In this document: positions 23,313 through 30,252 of the stretch, piece by piece
Numbering within the stretch: position 1 is the first letter of the stretch
Layout of the letters: each line of letters starts with the position of its first letter
Assembly: GCA_947444195.1 (NCBI GenBank)
Contig: CANEZL010000051.1
Coordinates: forward strand, 1-32,395
From: Methylobacteriaceae bacterium
Lineage (GTDB): Bacteria > Pseudomonadota > Alphaproteobacteria > Rhizobiales > Beijerinckiaceae
Direction: 5' to 3'
Length of the DNA stretch: 32,395 nucleotides
The notes under the pieces: generated by a model
Told to the model about the DNA's origin: nothing
Databases searched by the model: none
The model's input: the letters and a program-made list of their open reading frames with translations, nothing else
Translations under genes and position numbers: made by a program

Positions 23313-23548
23313 TTAGCAATCTTCCCCCTGGGGCGGGGGCCGCGCCGCAGGGCTGACACCCCCGCTGAGCAGCCCAGGATGGGGCCCATGGAAGCCAGGG
23401 TCAACGGCGCCCCGGTGAGGTCGCGCATGACCTGATGCCGGAACGGCATTGGCATTTTCCTGCCGGTTAGAGTTTGAAAAAACAAAAGAACAACCGGCCC
23501 ACGTGTGAAGCCGGAGCGTCCATCCATTGGCAAACAGGGAGGTGTGTC

Positions 23549-24898
23549 GTGCAGACAGTCGCTCAGGCTGAACGGAAGCCACTTTACAAAAGTCTTTATG
23601 TGCAGGTCGTTGCCGGAATTTTACTTGGTGTTCTAGTCTGCTACGTCGCGCCCAACCTCGGCGTCGACATGAAGCCGTTGGGCGATGTCTTCATCAAGAT
23701 GATCAAGATGGTCATCGGCCTCGTCATCTTCTGCACCGTCGTCGCCGGCATCAGCGGTATGAGCGACATGAAGAAGATGGGCCGCCTCGGCGGCAAGGCA
23801 CTGCTCTACTTCGAGGTGCTCTCGACCGCCGCCCTCGTCCTCGGCGTCATCGTCGGCAACCTCGTGCGTCCTGGCGCCGGTATGAACGCCGACGTGAGCA
23901 AGCTCGATGCGGGCGCGGTCGCCAAGTACGCCGGCGCCGCAAAGGAGCACGGCACCGTCGACTTCCTGATGAGCATCGTGCCCAACACCGTCTTCGATGC
24001 GCTGACCAAGGGCGAGATCCTGCCCGTGGTCTTCATCGCGGTGCTGTTCGGCTACGTCCTGTCGAAGATGGGCGAGAGCGGCAAGCCGCTGCGCGACCTC
24101 GTCGACGCCGCCTCGCACTGGATCTTCGGCGTCATCAACGTGCTGATGCGCTTCGCGCCGTTCGGTGCCTTCGGCGCGATGGCCTACACCATCGGCAAGT
24201 TCGGCCTGGGCTCGCTCGGTCAACTCATCGGCCTGATCGGCACCTTCTATCTCACCGGCGCGCTGTTCGTCTTCGGCATCCTCGGCCTCGTCTCGTGGTG
24301 GGCGGGCTTCAGCCTGCTCAAGCTGCTGCGCTACCTCAAGGAAGAGCTTCTCATCACCCTCGGCGCGAGCTCCTCGGACGCGGCGCTGCCCTCGCTGATG
24401 GAGAAGCTGGAGCATCTCGGCTGCTCGAAGTCCGTCGTCGGCCTGGTGGTACCCACGGGCTACATCTTCAATGCCGACGGCACCTGCATCTACATGACTT
24501 TGGCCGCCCTGTTCGTCGCCCAGGCCACCAATATCGACCTCAGCCTCACGCAGCAGCTCGCGATCTTCGGCGTGTCGCTCCTGACCTCGAAGGGGGCCTC
24601 GGGCATCACCGGCGCCGGCTTCATCGCACTGGTCGGCACGCTCTCGGTCGTGCCCGCCATCCCGCTCGCCGGCATGGCGCTGATCCTCGGCATCGACCGC
24701 TTCATGAGCGAGGGCCGGGCCATCGTGAACATCATCGGCAATGCGGTCGCCGCGGTGGTGATGGCCAAGCTCGAAGGCGAGCTCGACACGGCCCGCATGC
24801 GCGACGTGCTCGATGGACGCTTGGTCGAGGACTACCCGGTCGGCGGTGATGTCGAGGAGGCTGTTCGCAGCCCTCTGCCAGCACCCGCTGCGGCCTGA
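23549..24898 (+). CDS. dctA: C4-dicarboxylate:cation symporter, DctA-type (DAACS family)
   Basis: Encodes 449 residues from a GTG at 23549, six bases after GGGAGG; the frame is open to 23474 but lacks family sequence there. The first helix YVQVVAGILLGVLVCYVAP is followed by MKPLGDVFIKMIKMVIGLVIFCTVVAGI, as in DctA. The Ser-rich re-entrant loop is GASSSDAALPSLMEKL, and the substrate/cation motif is PTGYIFNADGTCIYMTLAALF. E. coli DctA has a very similar NLDGT segment. It takes up succinate, fumarate, malate or a related branched dicarboxylate with protons or sodium. Early codons are unusually AT-rich, which may favour initiation. A perfect hairpin separates it from leuC. Its neighbours suggest it feeds the LeuCD/RraA pathway. 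Confidence 0.93.
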   Translation: MQTVAQAERKPLYKSLYVQVVAGILLGVLVCYVAPNLGVDMKPLGDVFIKMIKMVIGLVIFCTVVAGISGMSDMKKMGRLGGKALLYFEVLSTAALVLGVIVGNLVRPGAGMNADVSKLDAGAVAKYAGAAKEHGTVDFLMSIVPNTVFDALTKGEILPVVFIAVLFGYVLSKMGESGKPLRDLVDAASHWIFGVINVLMRFAPFGAFGAMAYTIGKFGLGSLGQLIGLIGTFYLTGALFVFGILGLVSWWAGFSLLKLLRYLKEELLITLGASSSDAALPSLMEKLEHLGCSKSVVGLVVPTGYIFNADGTCIYMTLAALFVAQATNIDLSLTQQLAIFGVSLLTSKGASGITGAGFIALVGTLSVVPAIPLAGMALILGIDRFMSEGRAIVNIIGNAVAAVVMAKLEGELDTARMRDVLDGRLVEDYPVGGDVEEAVRSPLPAPAAA

Positions 24899-24912
24899 GC
24901 GCCTGAGTTCCC

Positions 24913-24938
24913 GAGGCGCGACCGAGGGGTCGCGCCTC
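24913..24938 (+). terminator. Perfect 11-bp hairpin between dctA and leuC
   Basis: GAGGCGCGACC (24913-24923) pairs with GGTCGCGCCTC (24928-24938) around a GAGG loop. It lies 14 bases after the dctA stop and 24 bases before leuC. There is no T-tract. It may terminate dctA transcripts, reduce read-through into leuC or stabilise the dctA mRNA end. Confidence 0.55.
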
Positions 24939-24962
24939 TCACCCTCCGCAGGACTTGAGACG

Positions 24963-26396
24963 ATGTCGCCCCGCACCCTCTACGACAAGCTGATCGACAG
25001 CCACACGGTAGCCCGCCTCGACGACCACACCGGCCCAGGCGCCGAGGTACTGCTCTACATCGACCGCACCATCCTCAACGAGTATACCAGCCCGCAGGCC
25101 TTCAGCGGCCTGCGTGAGGCCGGGCGCAAGGTCTGGCAGCCCGATGCCGCCCTGATGGTCGTCGACCACGTCAACCCGACCGCACCGAACCGCAACGCCG
25201 AGATGCCGGATGCCGGCGGCGCCAACCAAGTTCGTTACTTCGGCGACAACAGCCGCGACTTCGGCATCGAACTGCTCGACGTTCTGCACCCTCTGCAGGG
25301 CATCGAGCACGTGGTGGCGCCCGAGTTGGGCTTCATCCTGCCCGGCATGGTGGTCGGGGCCGGCGACAGCCACACCACGACCTACGGCGCGCTCGGCGCA
25401 CTCGGCTTCGGCATCGGCACATCGGACATCGAGCACTATCTCGCCACCTCGACGCTCCGCTACCGCCGGATGCGCACCATGCGCGTCTCCCTGGACGGTG
25501 CGTTGCTGCCGGGCGTGACGGCCAAGGACGTTGTGATGGCCCTGATCGCCAAGATCGGGGCGTCGGGCGCGACGGGCTACGCGATCGAGTTCGCCGGCGA
25601 GGGGCTCGCCGCCCTTTCGGTCGAGGGCCGGATGACGATCTGCAACATGGCCGTGGAGGCTGGCGCCCGCGGCGTCATCATGGCGCCCGACCAGGCGGTG
25701 TTCGACTATGTCGCCGACAAGCCGCGCGCGCCGAAGGGCGCCCTCTGGGATCAAGCGGTGCGGTACTGGTCGACTCTTCGCACCGACGCCGATGCCGTGT
25801 TCGACCGCGAGGTTCGCCTCGACGCGGACGAAATCGAGCCGCTGGTCACCTGGGGCATCAGCCCGGATCAGGCCGTGCCCATCGGCGGTCGGGTTCCCGA
25901 TCCCGCGACCGAGCCCGACGCAGCCCGGCGCAAGGACATGCAGCGCGCGCTCGCCTACATGGACCTCGCGCCTGGCACCGCGCTGGAGGAGGTGACGATC
26001 CAGCGCGCCTTCATCGGCTCCTGCACCAACGCCCGGCTCTCCGACTTGCGTGAGGCCGCCAAGGTGGTGCGCGGCCGTCACGTTGCAGCAGGGGTGCGCG
26101 GCATGGTGGTTCCCGGCTCCTCCAGCGTGCGACGGGCCGCCGAGGCCGAGGGCCTGGATCGCGTGTTCATCGAGGCCGGCTTCGAGTGGCGCCAGTCCGG
26201 CTGCTCGCTGTGCCTGGCCATGAACGACGACGTGCTGGAGCCGGGCGAGCGTTGCGCGTCGAGCACCAACCGCAACTTCGAGGGCCGCCAGGGTGCCGGC
26301 GGCCGCACCCACCTCATGAGCCCGGCGATGGTCGCGGCGGCGGCGATCGCCGGACGCCTGACCGACGTGCGGCGTCTCGCCAAGCAGGGAGCCTGA
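24963..26396 (+). CDS. leuC: LeuC-type (de)hydratase large subunit (3-isopropylmalate dehydratase family)
   Basis: Encodes 477 residues from an ATG at 24963; the open frame upstream overlaps dctA. It is an aconitase-superfamily large subunit. The three iron-sulfur cluster cysteines are present: Cys354 in GSCTNARLSDLREA, and Cys414 and Cys417 in SGCSLCLAMNDD. Other landmarks are GDSHTTTYGALGALGFGIGTSDIEHYLAT, VTWGISPDQAVPIGG and STNRNFEGRQGAGGRTHLMSP. The family isomerises or hydrates branched hydroxy-diacids: 3-isopropylmalate in leucine synthesis, or citramalate, dimethylmalate and homologues. Here it stands with a dicarboxylate carrier, LysR genes and aldolase-like genes and not with other leucine genes, so I infer a catabolic role. 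It forms a heterodimer with the LeuD encoded three bases downstream. Confidence 0.85.
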   Translation: MSPRTLYDKLIDSHTVARLDDHTGPGAEVLLYIDRTILNEYTSPQAFSGLREAGRKVWQPDAALMVVDHVNPTAPNRNAEMPDAGGANQVRYFGDNSRDFGIELLDVLHPLQGIEHVVAPELGFILPGMVVGAGDSHTTTYGALGALGFGIGTSDIEHYLATSTLRYRRMRTMRVSLDGALLPGVTAKDVVMALIAKIGASGATGYAIEFAGEGLAALSVEGRMTICNMAVEAGARGVIMAPDQAVFDYVADKPRAPKGALWDQAVRYWSTLRTDADAVFDREVRLDADEIEPLVTWGISPDQAVPIGGRVPDPATEPDAARRKDMQRALAYMDLAPGTALEEVTIQRAFIGSCTNARLSDLREAAKVVRGRHVAAGVRGMVVPGSSSVRRAAEAEGLDRVFIEAGFEWRQSGCSLCLAMNDDVLEPGERCASSTNRNFEGRQGAGGRTHLMSPAMVAAAAIAGRLTDVRRLAKQGA

Positions 26397-26399
26397 TCC

Positions 26400-27020
26400 A
26401 TGCAGCCGTTCACCACCGTCACCGGCCCGGCCGCAGCTCTGCCCGCCGCCAACACCGACACCGACGTGATCATGCCCAAGCAGTTCCTGAAGGGTATCGA
26501 CCGCAGCGGTCTTGATAACGGCACCCTCCATAATCTTCGCTTCGATGCCACGGGCGCGCGCAGATCAGACTTCGTGCTGAATCGGCCGGAATGGGCGGAC
26601 ACGCGATTCCTCGTCGTCGGGCCGAACTTCGGCTGCGGCTCCTCGCGCGAGCACGCCGTTTGGGGCCTGCTGCAGCTCGGCATTCGGGCGATCATCGGCA
26701 CGTCCTTTGCGGGCATCTTCAACGACAACGCCGCCAATAACGGGCTGCTGCTGATCTCCCTGGAGCCTGGAGAGGTGCACACCCTCTCGACGCTTGCCGC
26801 CGATCCTGCACGCAATCGCCTGGCCATCGACCTGCCCGCGCAGTCGATCTCGGGGGACGGCGGCCCGCGGTTCGCGTTCGACATCTCGCCCCTGCGCAAG
26901 GACGCGCTGATGCGCGGGCTGGACGCCATCGGCACCACCCTGGACCAAGCCGGTGCGATCCGCGCCTTCGAGGCCCGGCATCATGCTGCCCAGCCTTGGT
27001 TGGTCCCGCATGCGCGCTGA
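26400..27020 (+). CDS. leuD: LeuD-type (de)hydratase small subunit
   Basis: Encodes 206 residues from an ATG three bases after the leuC stop, with GGGAGCC as ribosome site, so the two are translated together. It is the swivelling small domain of the aconitase superfamily: TDTDVIMPKQFLKG at the N-terminus, then PNFGCGSSREHAVWGLLQLGIRAIIGTSFAGIFNDN. In bacterial leucine-synthesis LeuD the loop after PKQFL usually reads close to KTIKRTGLG. Here it reads KGIDRSGLDNG, with an acidic residue in place of a basic one. This loop contacts the substrate side chain, so a different substrate is plausible. The comparison is from memory of the family, not a computed alignment. Confidence 0.87.
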   Translation: MQPFTTVTGPAAALPAANTDTDVIMPKQFLKGIDRSGLDNGTLHNLRFDATGARRSDFVLNRPEWADTRFLVVGPNFGCGSSREHAVWGLLQLGIRAIIGTSFAGIFNDNAANNGLLLISLEPGEVHTLSTLAADPARNRLAIDLPAQSISGDGGPRFAFDISPLRKDALMRGLDAIGTTLDQAGAIRAFEARHHAAQPWLVPHAR

Positions 27021-27075
27021 CGGTCGGCGGACAAAGGCATCCTCACACCTTCGTCCGCTGAGCCCGGAGGAGACA

Positions 27076-27258
27076 ATGATTCTGGCCGCGCTGAGCGACG
27101 AGTTCATGAGCGCGTCCGTCATCAAGATCCGGGCCGGCCATGCGAGCACCGGACGCGTGGACACCGTTCGGGACGCGTGTCGCACGCTTGAGCGGCTAGG
27201 CTTGGCCGAACACGTGGGCTCCGGTCGACGCTCCACGAGCCGCTGGCGGCGGACTTAG
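27076..27258 (+). CDS. Small winged-helix-like DNA-binding protein
   Basis: Encodes 60 residues from an ATG at 27076 with GGAGG five bases before it. An upstream ATG at 27010, overlapping the leuD end, would add 22 residues but lacks a ribosome site. The sequence MILAALSDEFMSASVIKIRA, then GRVDTVRDACRTLERLGLAEHVGSGRRSTSRW, looks like a winged helix: helix, spacer, recognition helix (VDTVRDACRTLERLGL), and a basic wing (EHVGSGRRST). I do not know the family. It follows leuD by 55 bases and ends nine bases before the end of the convergent LysR gene. It may be a local regulator or a leftover of one. Confidence 0.5.
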   Translation: MILAALSDEFMSASVIKIRAGHASTGRVDTVRDACRTLERLGLAEHVGSGRRSTSRWRRT

Positions 27259-27267
27259 CCTGTCGGG

Positions 27268-28173
27268 TTACATCTCAAACCAAGCGCCCGTTTCCAGGAT
27301 TGAGACGACCGCCTCGACCATCGGGTTGTGGCGAGCCGCCGACCAGACCAGCGCCGCCGCGACGATATCGATCCGCTCCCTCAGGGGCCGGAAGGTGACG
27401 CTCGGTGGGGCCAGCCGTTCGAACCCCGAAGGAACCAGGGCGATGCCCTGGCCGCAACCGACGAACGCAATCTGCGAGGTCACCGAACGGACTTCGTGCA
27501 GAATGCGCGGCGAGAAGCCCTGCATGGCGCAGGCCGCCACCACGTGGTCGAAGTAGACCGGGCTGAGGCGCCGCGAGAACATGGCGAAGTCCTCGTGTGC
27601 GAGGTCGGCGAGTGGGATCTCGTTGAATGCTGTCAGGCGGTGATCCTGGGGCAACGCCACGGCAAGGCGATCCTGGGTGACTGGCAGGGACCGGATGGTG
27701 GGGCCGAGCTCACCCTCCAGACGCGCGAAGGCAAGGTCGATGTCACCCGCCTCGAGCAGCGGCACCGCCTCTACGCTGTCGATCTCCTTCACCGCGACCG
27801 TCAGTTCGGGGTAGGCCACTCTCAATCGGTCGACCAGGGGCGGCAGGTTCTCCAACATCGCGGAGTTGATGGCCCCGACCGTCAGGGTGCCGGTCTGCCC
27901 GGAGATGGCCTCGCGGACCGCAAGCTCCAGGCGCTCCAGCTGCTCGGCGAACTTGCGGATCGCCGGGAGGATGGCGGCGCCTGCCGGCGTAAGCCGGACT
28001 CCGCGGCGGTCGCGGTCGAGCAGCCTGACGCCGAGCCCCTGCTCCAGGGCCTGGATCTGCTCGGTCAGCGGCGGCTGTGACATGCCCAGTCGCTTGGCCG
28101 CGCGGCCGAAGTGCTTCTCCTCCGCCACGGCCAGGAACAGCCACAAGTGCCGGATCAGGCGGAAGTTGATCAT
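27268..28173 (-). CDS. LysR-family transcriptional regulator (divergent from the rraA operon)
   Basis: Encodes 301 residues from an ATG at 28173. The winged helix-turn-helix (about 1-62) is FRLIRHLWLFLAVAEEKHFG, then RAAKRLGMSQPPLTEQIQALEQGLGVRLLDRD. The effector domain (about 90-295) includes GTLTVGAINSAMLENLPPLV and SQIAFVGCGQGIALVPSG, resembling the CbnR/CatR/BenM group that senses aromatic or dicarboxylic acids. It is divergent, with 101 bases between its start and that of the first RraA-like gene, so it probably activates the three-RraA/aminotransferase operon. It is distinct in sequence from the other LysR protein at 22404, so the cassette has two separate controllers. Confidence 0.92.
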   Translation of the reverse strand: MINFRLIRHLWLFLAVAEEKHFGRAAKRLGMSQPPLTEQIQALEQGLGVRLLDRDRRGVRLTPAGAAILPAIRKFAEQLERLELAVREAISGQTGTLTVGAINSAMLENLPPLVDRLRVAYPELTVAVKEIDSVEAVPLLEAGDIDLAFARLEGELGPTIRSLPVTQDRLAVALPQDHRLTAFNEIPLADLAHEDFAMFSRRLSPVYFDHVVAACAMQGFSPRILHEVRSVTSQIAFVGCGQGIALVPSGFERLAPPSVTFRPLRERIDIVAAALVWSAARHNPMVEAVVSILETGAWFEM

Positions 28174-28274
28174 CGACTCGTTCGCCTCAGGCTATCACAG
28201 CGTTCCCAAATTCGTATTTTACCTATCGACGAGCGCGTGGGAAGTGGCGGTCATCGCATCGCTCGCGAGGCCCC

Positions 28275-28940
28275 ATGCCTGACGCAACCCACCTCGACCG
28301 GCTCGCCGCCCAGGACACCAACACCGTCTCCGACGCGCTCGATTTCCTCGGGTTGCCCGGCGCCACCTACGGCCTGCGGCCGCTCTGGGACTGTCCGAAG
28401 GTCGTCGGCCGGGCCAGCACCATCCAGCTCGGGCCCAAGCAGGGCTCCACGCCCACCGTTCACCTGATCTCACCGGTCATCGCCAGGGTCGAGACGGACG
28501 ACCGCGTCCTCGTCATCGCCGGCGGCATCGAGGGCATCTCCTGCTGGGGCGACATCCTCGCCAACGCCGCCAGGGTGAAGGGCATCCGCGGCTCGGTCAT
28601 CGACGGCCTGAGCCGGGACATCGAGGGCAGCGAGGGCATCGGCTACCCGGTCTACGGCCGCGGCGTGACCATGATCAGCGCCCGCAACCGGGTGGTGCAG
28701 GTCGCCTCCGGCGAGCCCGTCAGCATGGCTGGCGTGACCGTGCGCGAGGACGACTACGTCATCGCCGACCGCTGCGGCACCGTCTTCGTGCCGGCGGAGC
28801 GCGTCGAGGAGATCCTCGACCTCGCCGAGCGCATCGCGCGCCGCCAGGACGGCATGGTCGAGGCGGTCCGGGCCGGCCGCTCGGTCGAGGACGTCATGCA
28901 CGACAAGCAGTTCGAGGCGATCAAGGCGGAGAAGGCGTGA
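28275..28940 (+). CDS. RraA/HMG-aldolase-family protein 1
   Basis: Encodes 221 residues. The RraA-like fold covers most of the length: TNTVSDALDFLGLPG near the start, the GGIEGISCWGDILANAARVKGI segment, then GSVIDGLSRD with Arg114-Asp115, and VIADRCGTVFVP. In characterised 4-hydroxy-4-methyl-2-oxoglutarate (HMG/CHA) aldolases the equivalent Arg-Asp binds substrate and the divalent metal, and the upstream acidic Gly-Asp/Glu residue also takes part. All are kept here. Such enzymes split HMG into two pyruvates or decarboxylate oxaloacetate. The name RraA (RNase E inhibitor) is misleading for proteins in this context. The C-terminal helix (EILDLAERIARRQDGMVEAV) is extended. Its stop overlaps the next start. 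Confidence 0.85.
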   Translation: MPDATHLDRLAAQDTNTVSDALDFLGLPGATYGLRPLWDCPKVVGRASTIQLGPKQGSTPTVHLISPVIARVETDDRVLVIAGGIEGISCWGDILANAARVKGIRGSVIDGLSRDIEGSEGIGYPVYGRGVTMISARNRVVQVASGEPVSMAGVTVREDDYVIADRCGTVFVPAERVEEILDLAERIARRQDGMVEAVRAGRSVEDVMHDKQFEAIKAEKA

Positions 28941-29605
28941 TGGCGGACGACGACAAGACCCTGGTGGCGCTGTTCGAGGGGCTCGACACGCCCGGGGTCT
29001 CCGATGCGATGGACAAGCTCGGCCTGCCCGGCCACTGCTTCGGCATCGCCCCGCTCGACGATTACACGAAGACAGTCATCGGGCCGGCCTTCACGGTGAA
29101 GTACGTCCCGGCGGCCACGCCGCCCGGCACGGTCGGCGACTTCATCGACGACGTGGCCGAGGGCGACTTCGTCGTCATCGACAACGACGGGCGCACCGAC
29201 TGTACGGTCTGGGGCGATATCATGACCCAGTATGCCGGGGCCCGCCGGTTCGCCGGCACGCTGATCGACGGCGTCTGCCGCGACGTGGCCAAGGCCCTCG
29301 GCGACGGCTACCCGATGTTCACCCGCGGGCGCTTCATGCGTACCGGCAAGGACAGGGTTCAGGTCGAGGCAGTGAACGTCACCGTCTCCGTCGGCCAGGC
29401 CCGCGTCAGCCCCCGCGACATCGTCGTGGCCGACGCCAACGGGGCGCTGGTCGTCCCGCGTGCCCGGGCCCGCGAGGTCGCCGAGCTCGCCCGCGAGATC
29501 GAGGGCGTCGAGAACCGGATCCGACGCGAGATCGAGGGCGGCAAGACCCTCAAGGCGGCGCGCGAGGCGCTCGGCTACCACAACCTCCAGACGAGGAGGG
29601 CGTGA
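28940..29605 (+). CDS. RraA/HMG-aldolase-family protein 2
   Basis: Encodes 221 residues. The ATG at 28940 shares a base with the TGA of the first paralogue (TGATG), so the two are translationally coupled; a GTG at 28937 is an alternative. Landmarks: GLDTPGVSDAMDKLGLPG, DFVVIDNDGRTDCTVWGDIMTQYA, GTLIDGVCRD with Arg114-Asp115, and DIVVADANGALVVP. The catalytic and metal-binding pattern is complete. It is clearly related to the first paralogue but differs throughout, so this is not a recent duplication. It could have its own substrate or form mixed oligomers (family members are trimers or hexamers). The C-terminal helix EVAELAREIEGVENRIRREI may serve in assembly. Confidence 0.85.
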   Translation: MADDDKTLVALFEGLDTPGVSDAMDKLGLPGHCFGIAPLDDYTKTVIGPAFTVKYVPAATPPGTVGDFIDDVAEGDFVVIDNDGRTDCTVWGDIMTQYAGARRFAGTLIDGVCRDVAKALGDGYPMFTRGRFMRTGKDRVQVEAVNVTVSVGQARVSPRDIVVADANGALVVPRARAREVAELAREIEGVENRIRREIEGGKTLKAAREALGYHNLQTRRA

Positions 29606-30252
29606 TGCCCGATCCGACCTTCCCTGCGCTCCCGGCGGACTTCGCCGCCCGAGCTCGCGCACTCGGCAGCTCGACGCTCTACGAAGCGTCCAGCCTACCG
29701 TGCTCGGTCGACCCGCTGGTCCGGCCTGTTTGGCCCGGCGCGAGCATCGCGGCGCCGGCCTATCCGCTGACCTGCTCGCCCGGCGATAACCTCGCGATCC
29801 ACATCGGCCTGGAGCGGGCCCCGCGGGGCAGCGTCCTCGTCGTATCCACCGGTAACTTCGTGGCCGGGTACTGGGGTGAGGTGCTCACGGTCGCCGCCGA
29901 GGCCGCCGGCATCGTCGGCCTCGTCATCGATGGGGGCGCCCGCGACATCGCCGCGCTCGCGGCGCGCCGCTTCCCGGTCTTCGCCCGCGGCATCTCGGTG
30001 CGCGGCACGATCAAGGCGAGCGCGCCCTCGGTCGGCAAACCCCAGCTCATCACCGGCGTGCCGGTGGCGCCCGGCGACCTCGTCGTCGCGGACGACGACG
30101 GCGTCGTCATCGTGCCCGCGGCGGAAGCCGAGCGGGTGCTCGCGGCCGGCGAGGCCCGCGCGGCCAAGGAGGCCGCGATGATGGAGAAGCTCGCACAGGG
30201 CGCGACAACCTTGGAGCTGATGGGGCTGGCCGAGTGGAGGACGCGGGCGTGA
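29605..30252 (+). CDS. RraA/HMG-aldolase-family protein 3
   Basis: Encodes 215 residues; the ATG at 29605 overlaps the TGA of paralogue 2 by one base, with GAGGAGG before it. Landmarks: GSSTLYEASSLPCSVDPLVRP, VSTGNFVAGYWGEVLTVAAEAAGIVGLVIDGGARD with Arg113-Asp114, then GDLVVADDDGVVIVP. The Trp-Gly-Glu and Asp-Gly-x-x-Arg-Asp elements match the 4-carboxy-4-hydroxy-2-oxoadipate/HMG aldolase branch more closely than the other two do, by eye. It would be the best candidate for the true aldolase in the cassette. It ends in a GTGA overlap with the aminotransferase gene. Confidence 0.85.
   Translation: MPDPTFPALPADFAARARALGSSTLYEASSLPCSVDPLVRPVWPGASIAAPAYPLTCSPGDNLAIHIGLERAPRGSVLVVSTGNFVAGYWGEVLTVAAEAAGIVGLVIDGGARDIAALAARRFPVFARGISVRGTIKASAPSVGKPQLITGVPVAPGDLVVADDDGVVIVPAAEAERVLAAGEARAAKEAAMMEKLAQGATTLELMGLAEWRTRA

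Noticed and set aside
23449..23468. A sigma-54 promoter before dctA (TGGCA near 23451 with TGC downstream)
   Set aside because: The GG and GC are nine bases apart, not ten, and the TTGC block is incomplete, so it does not meet the sigma-54 spacing rule, although DctA genes are often sigma-54 dependent.
24963..27020. LeuC/LeuD as ordinary leucine-synthesis enzymes
   Set aside because: No leuA or leuB is present, the pair sits with a carrier, LysR genes and aldolases, and the LeuD loop departs from the usual sequence. It cannot be excluded without the rest of the genome.
28275..30252. RraA proteins as RNase E inhibitors
   Set aside because: The operon context is metabolic and all three keep the Arg-Asp aldolase/metal pattern, so the RNase-regulator name is unlikely to describe their role.
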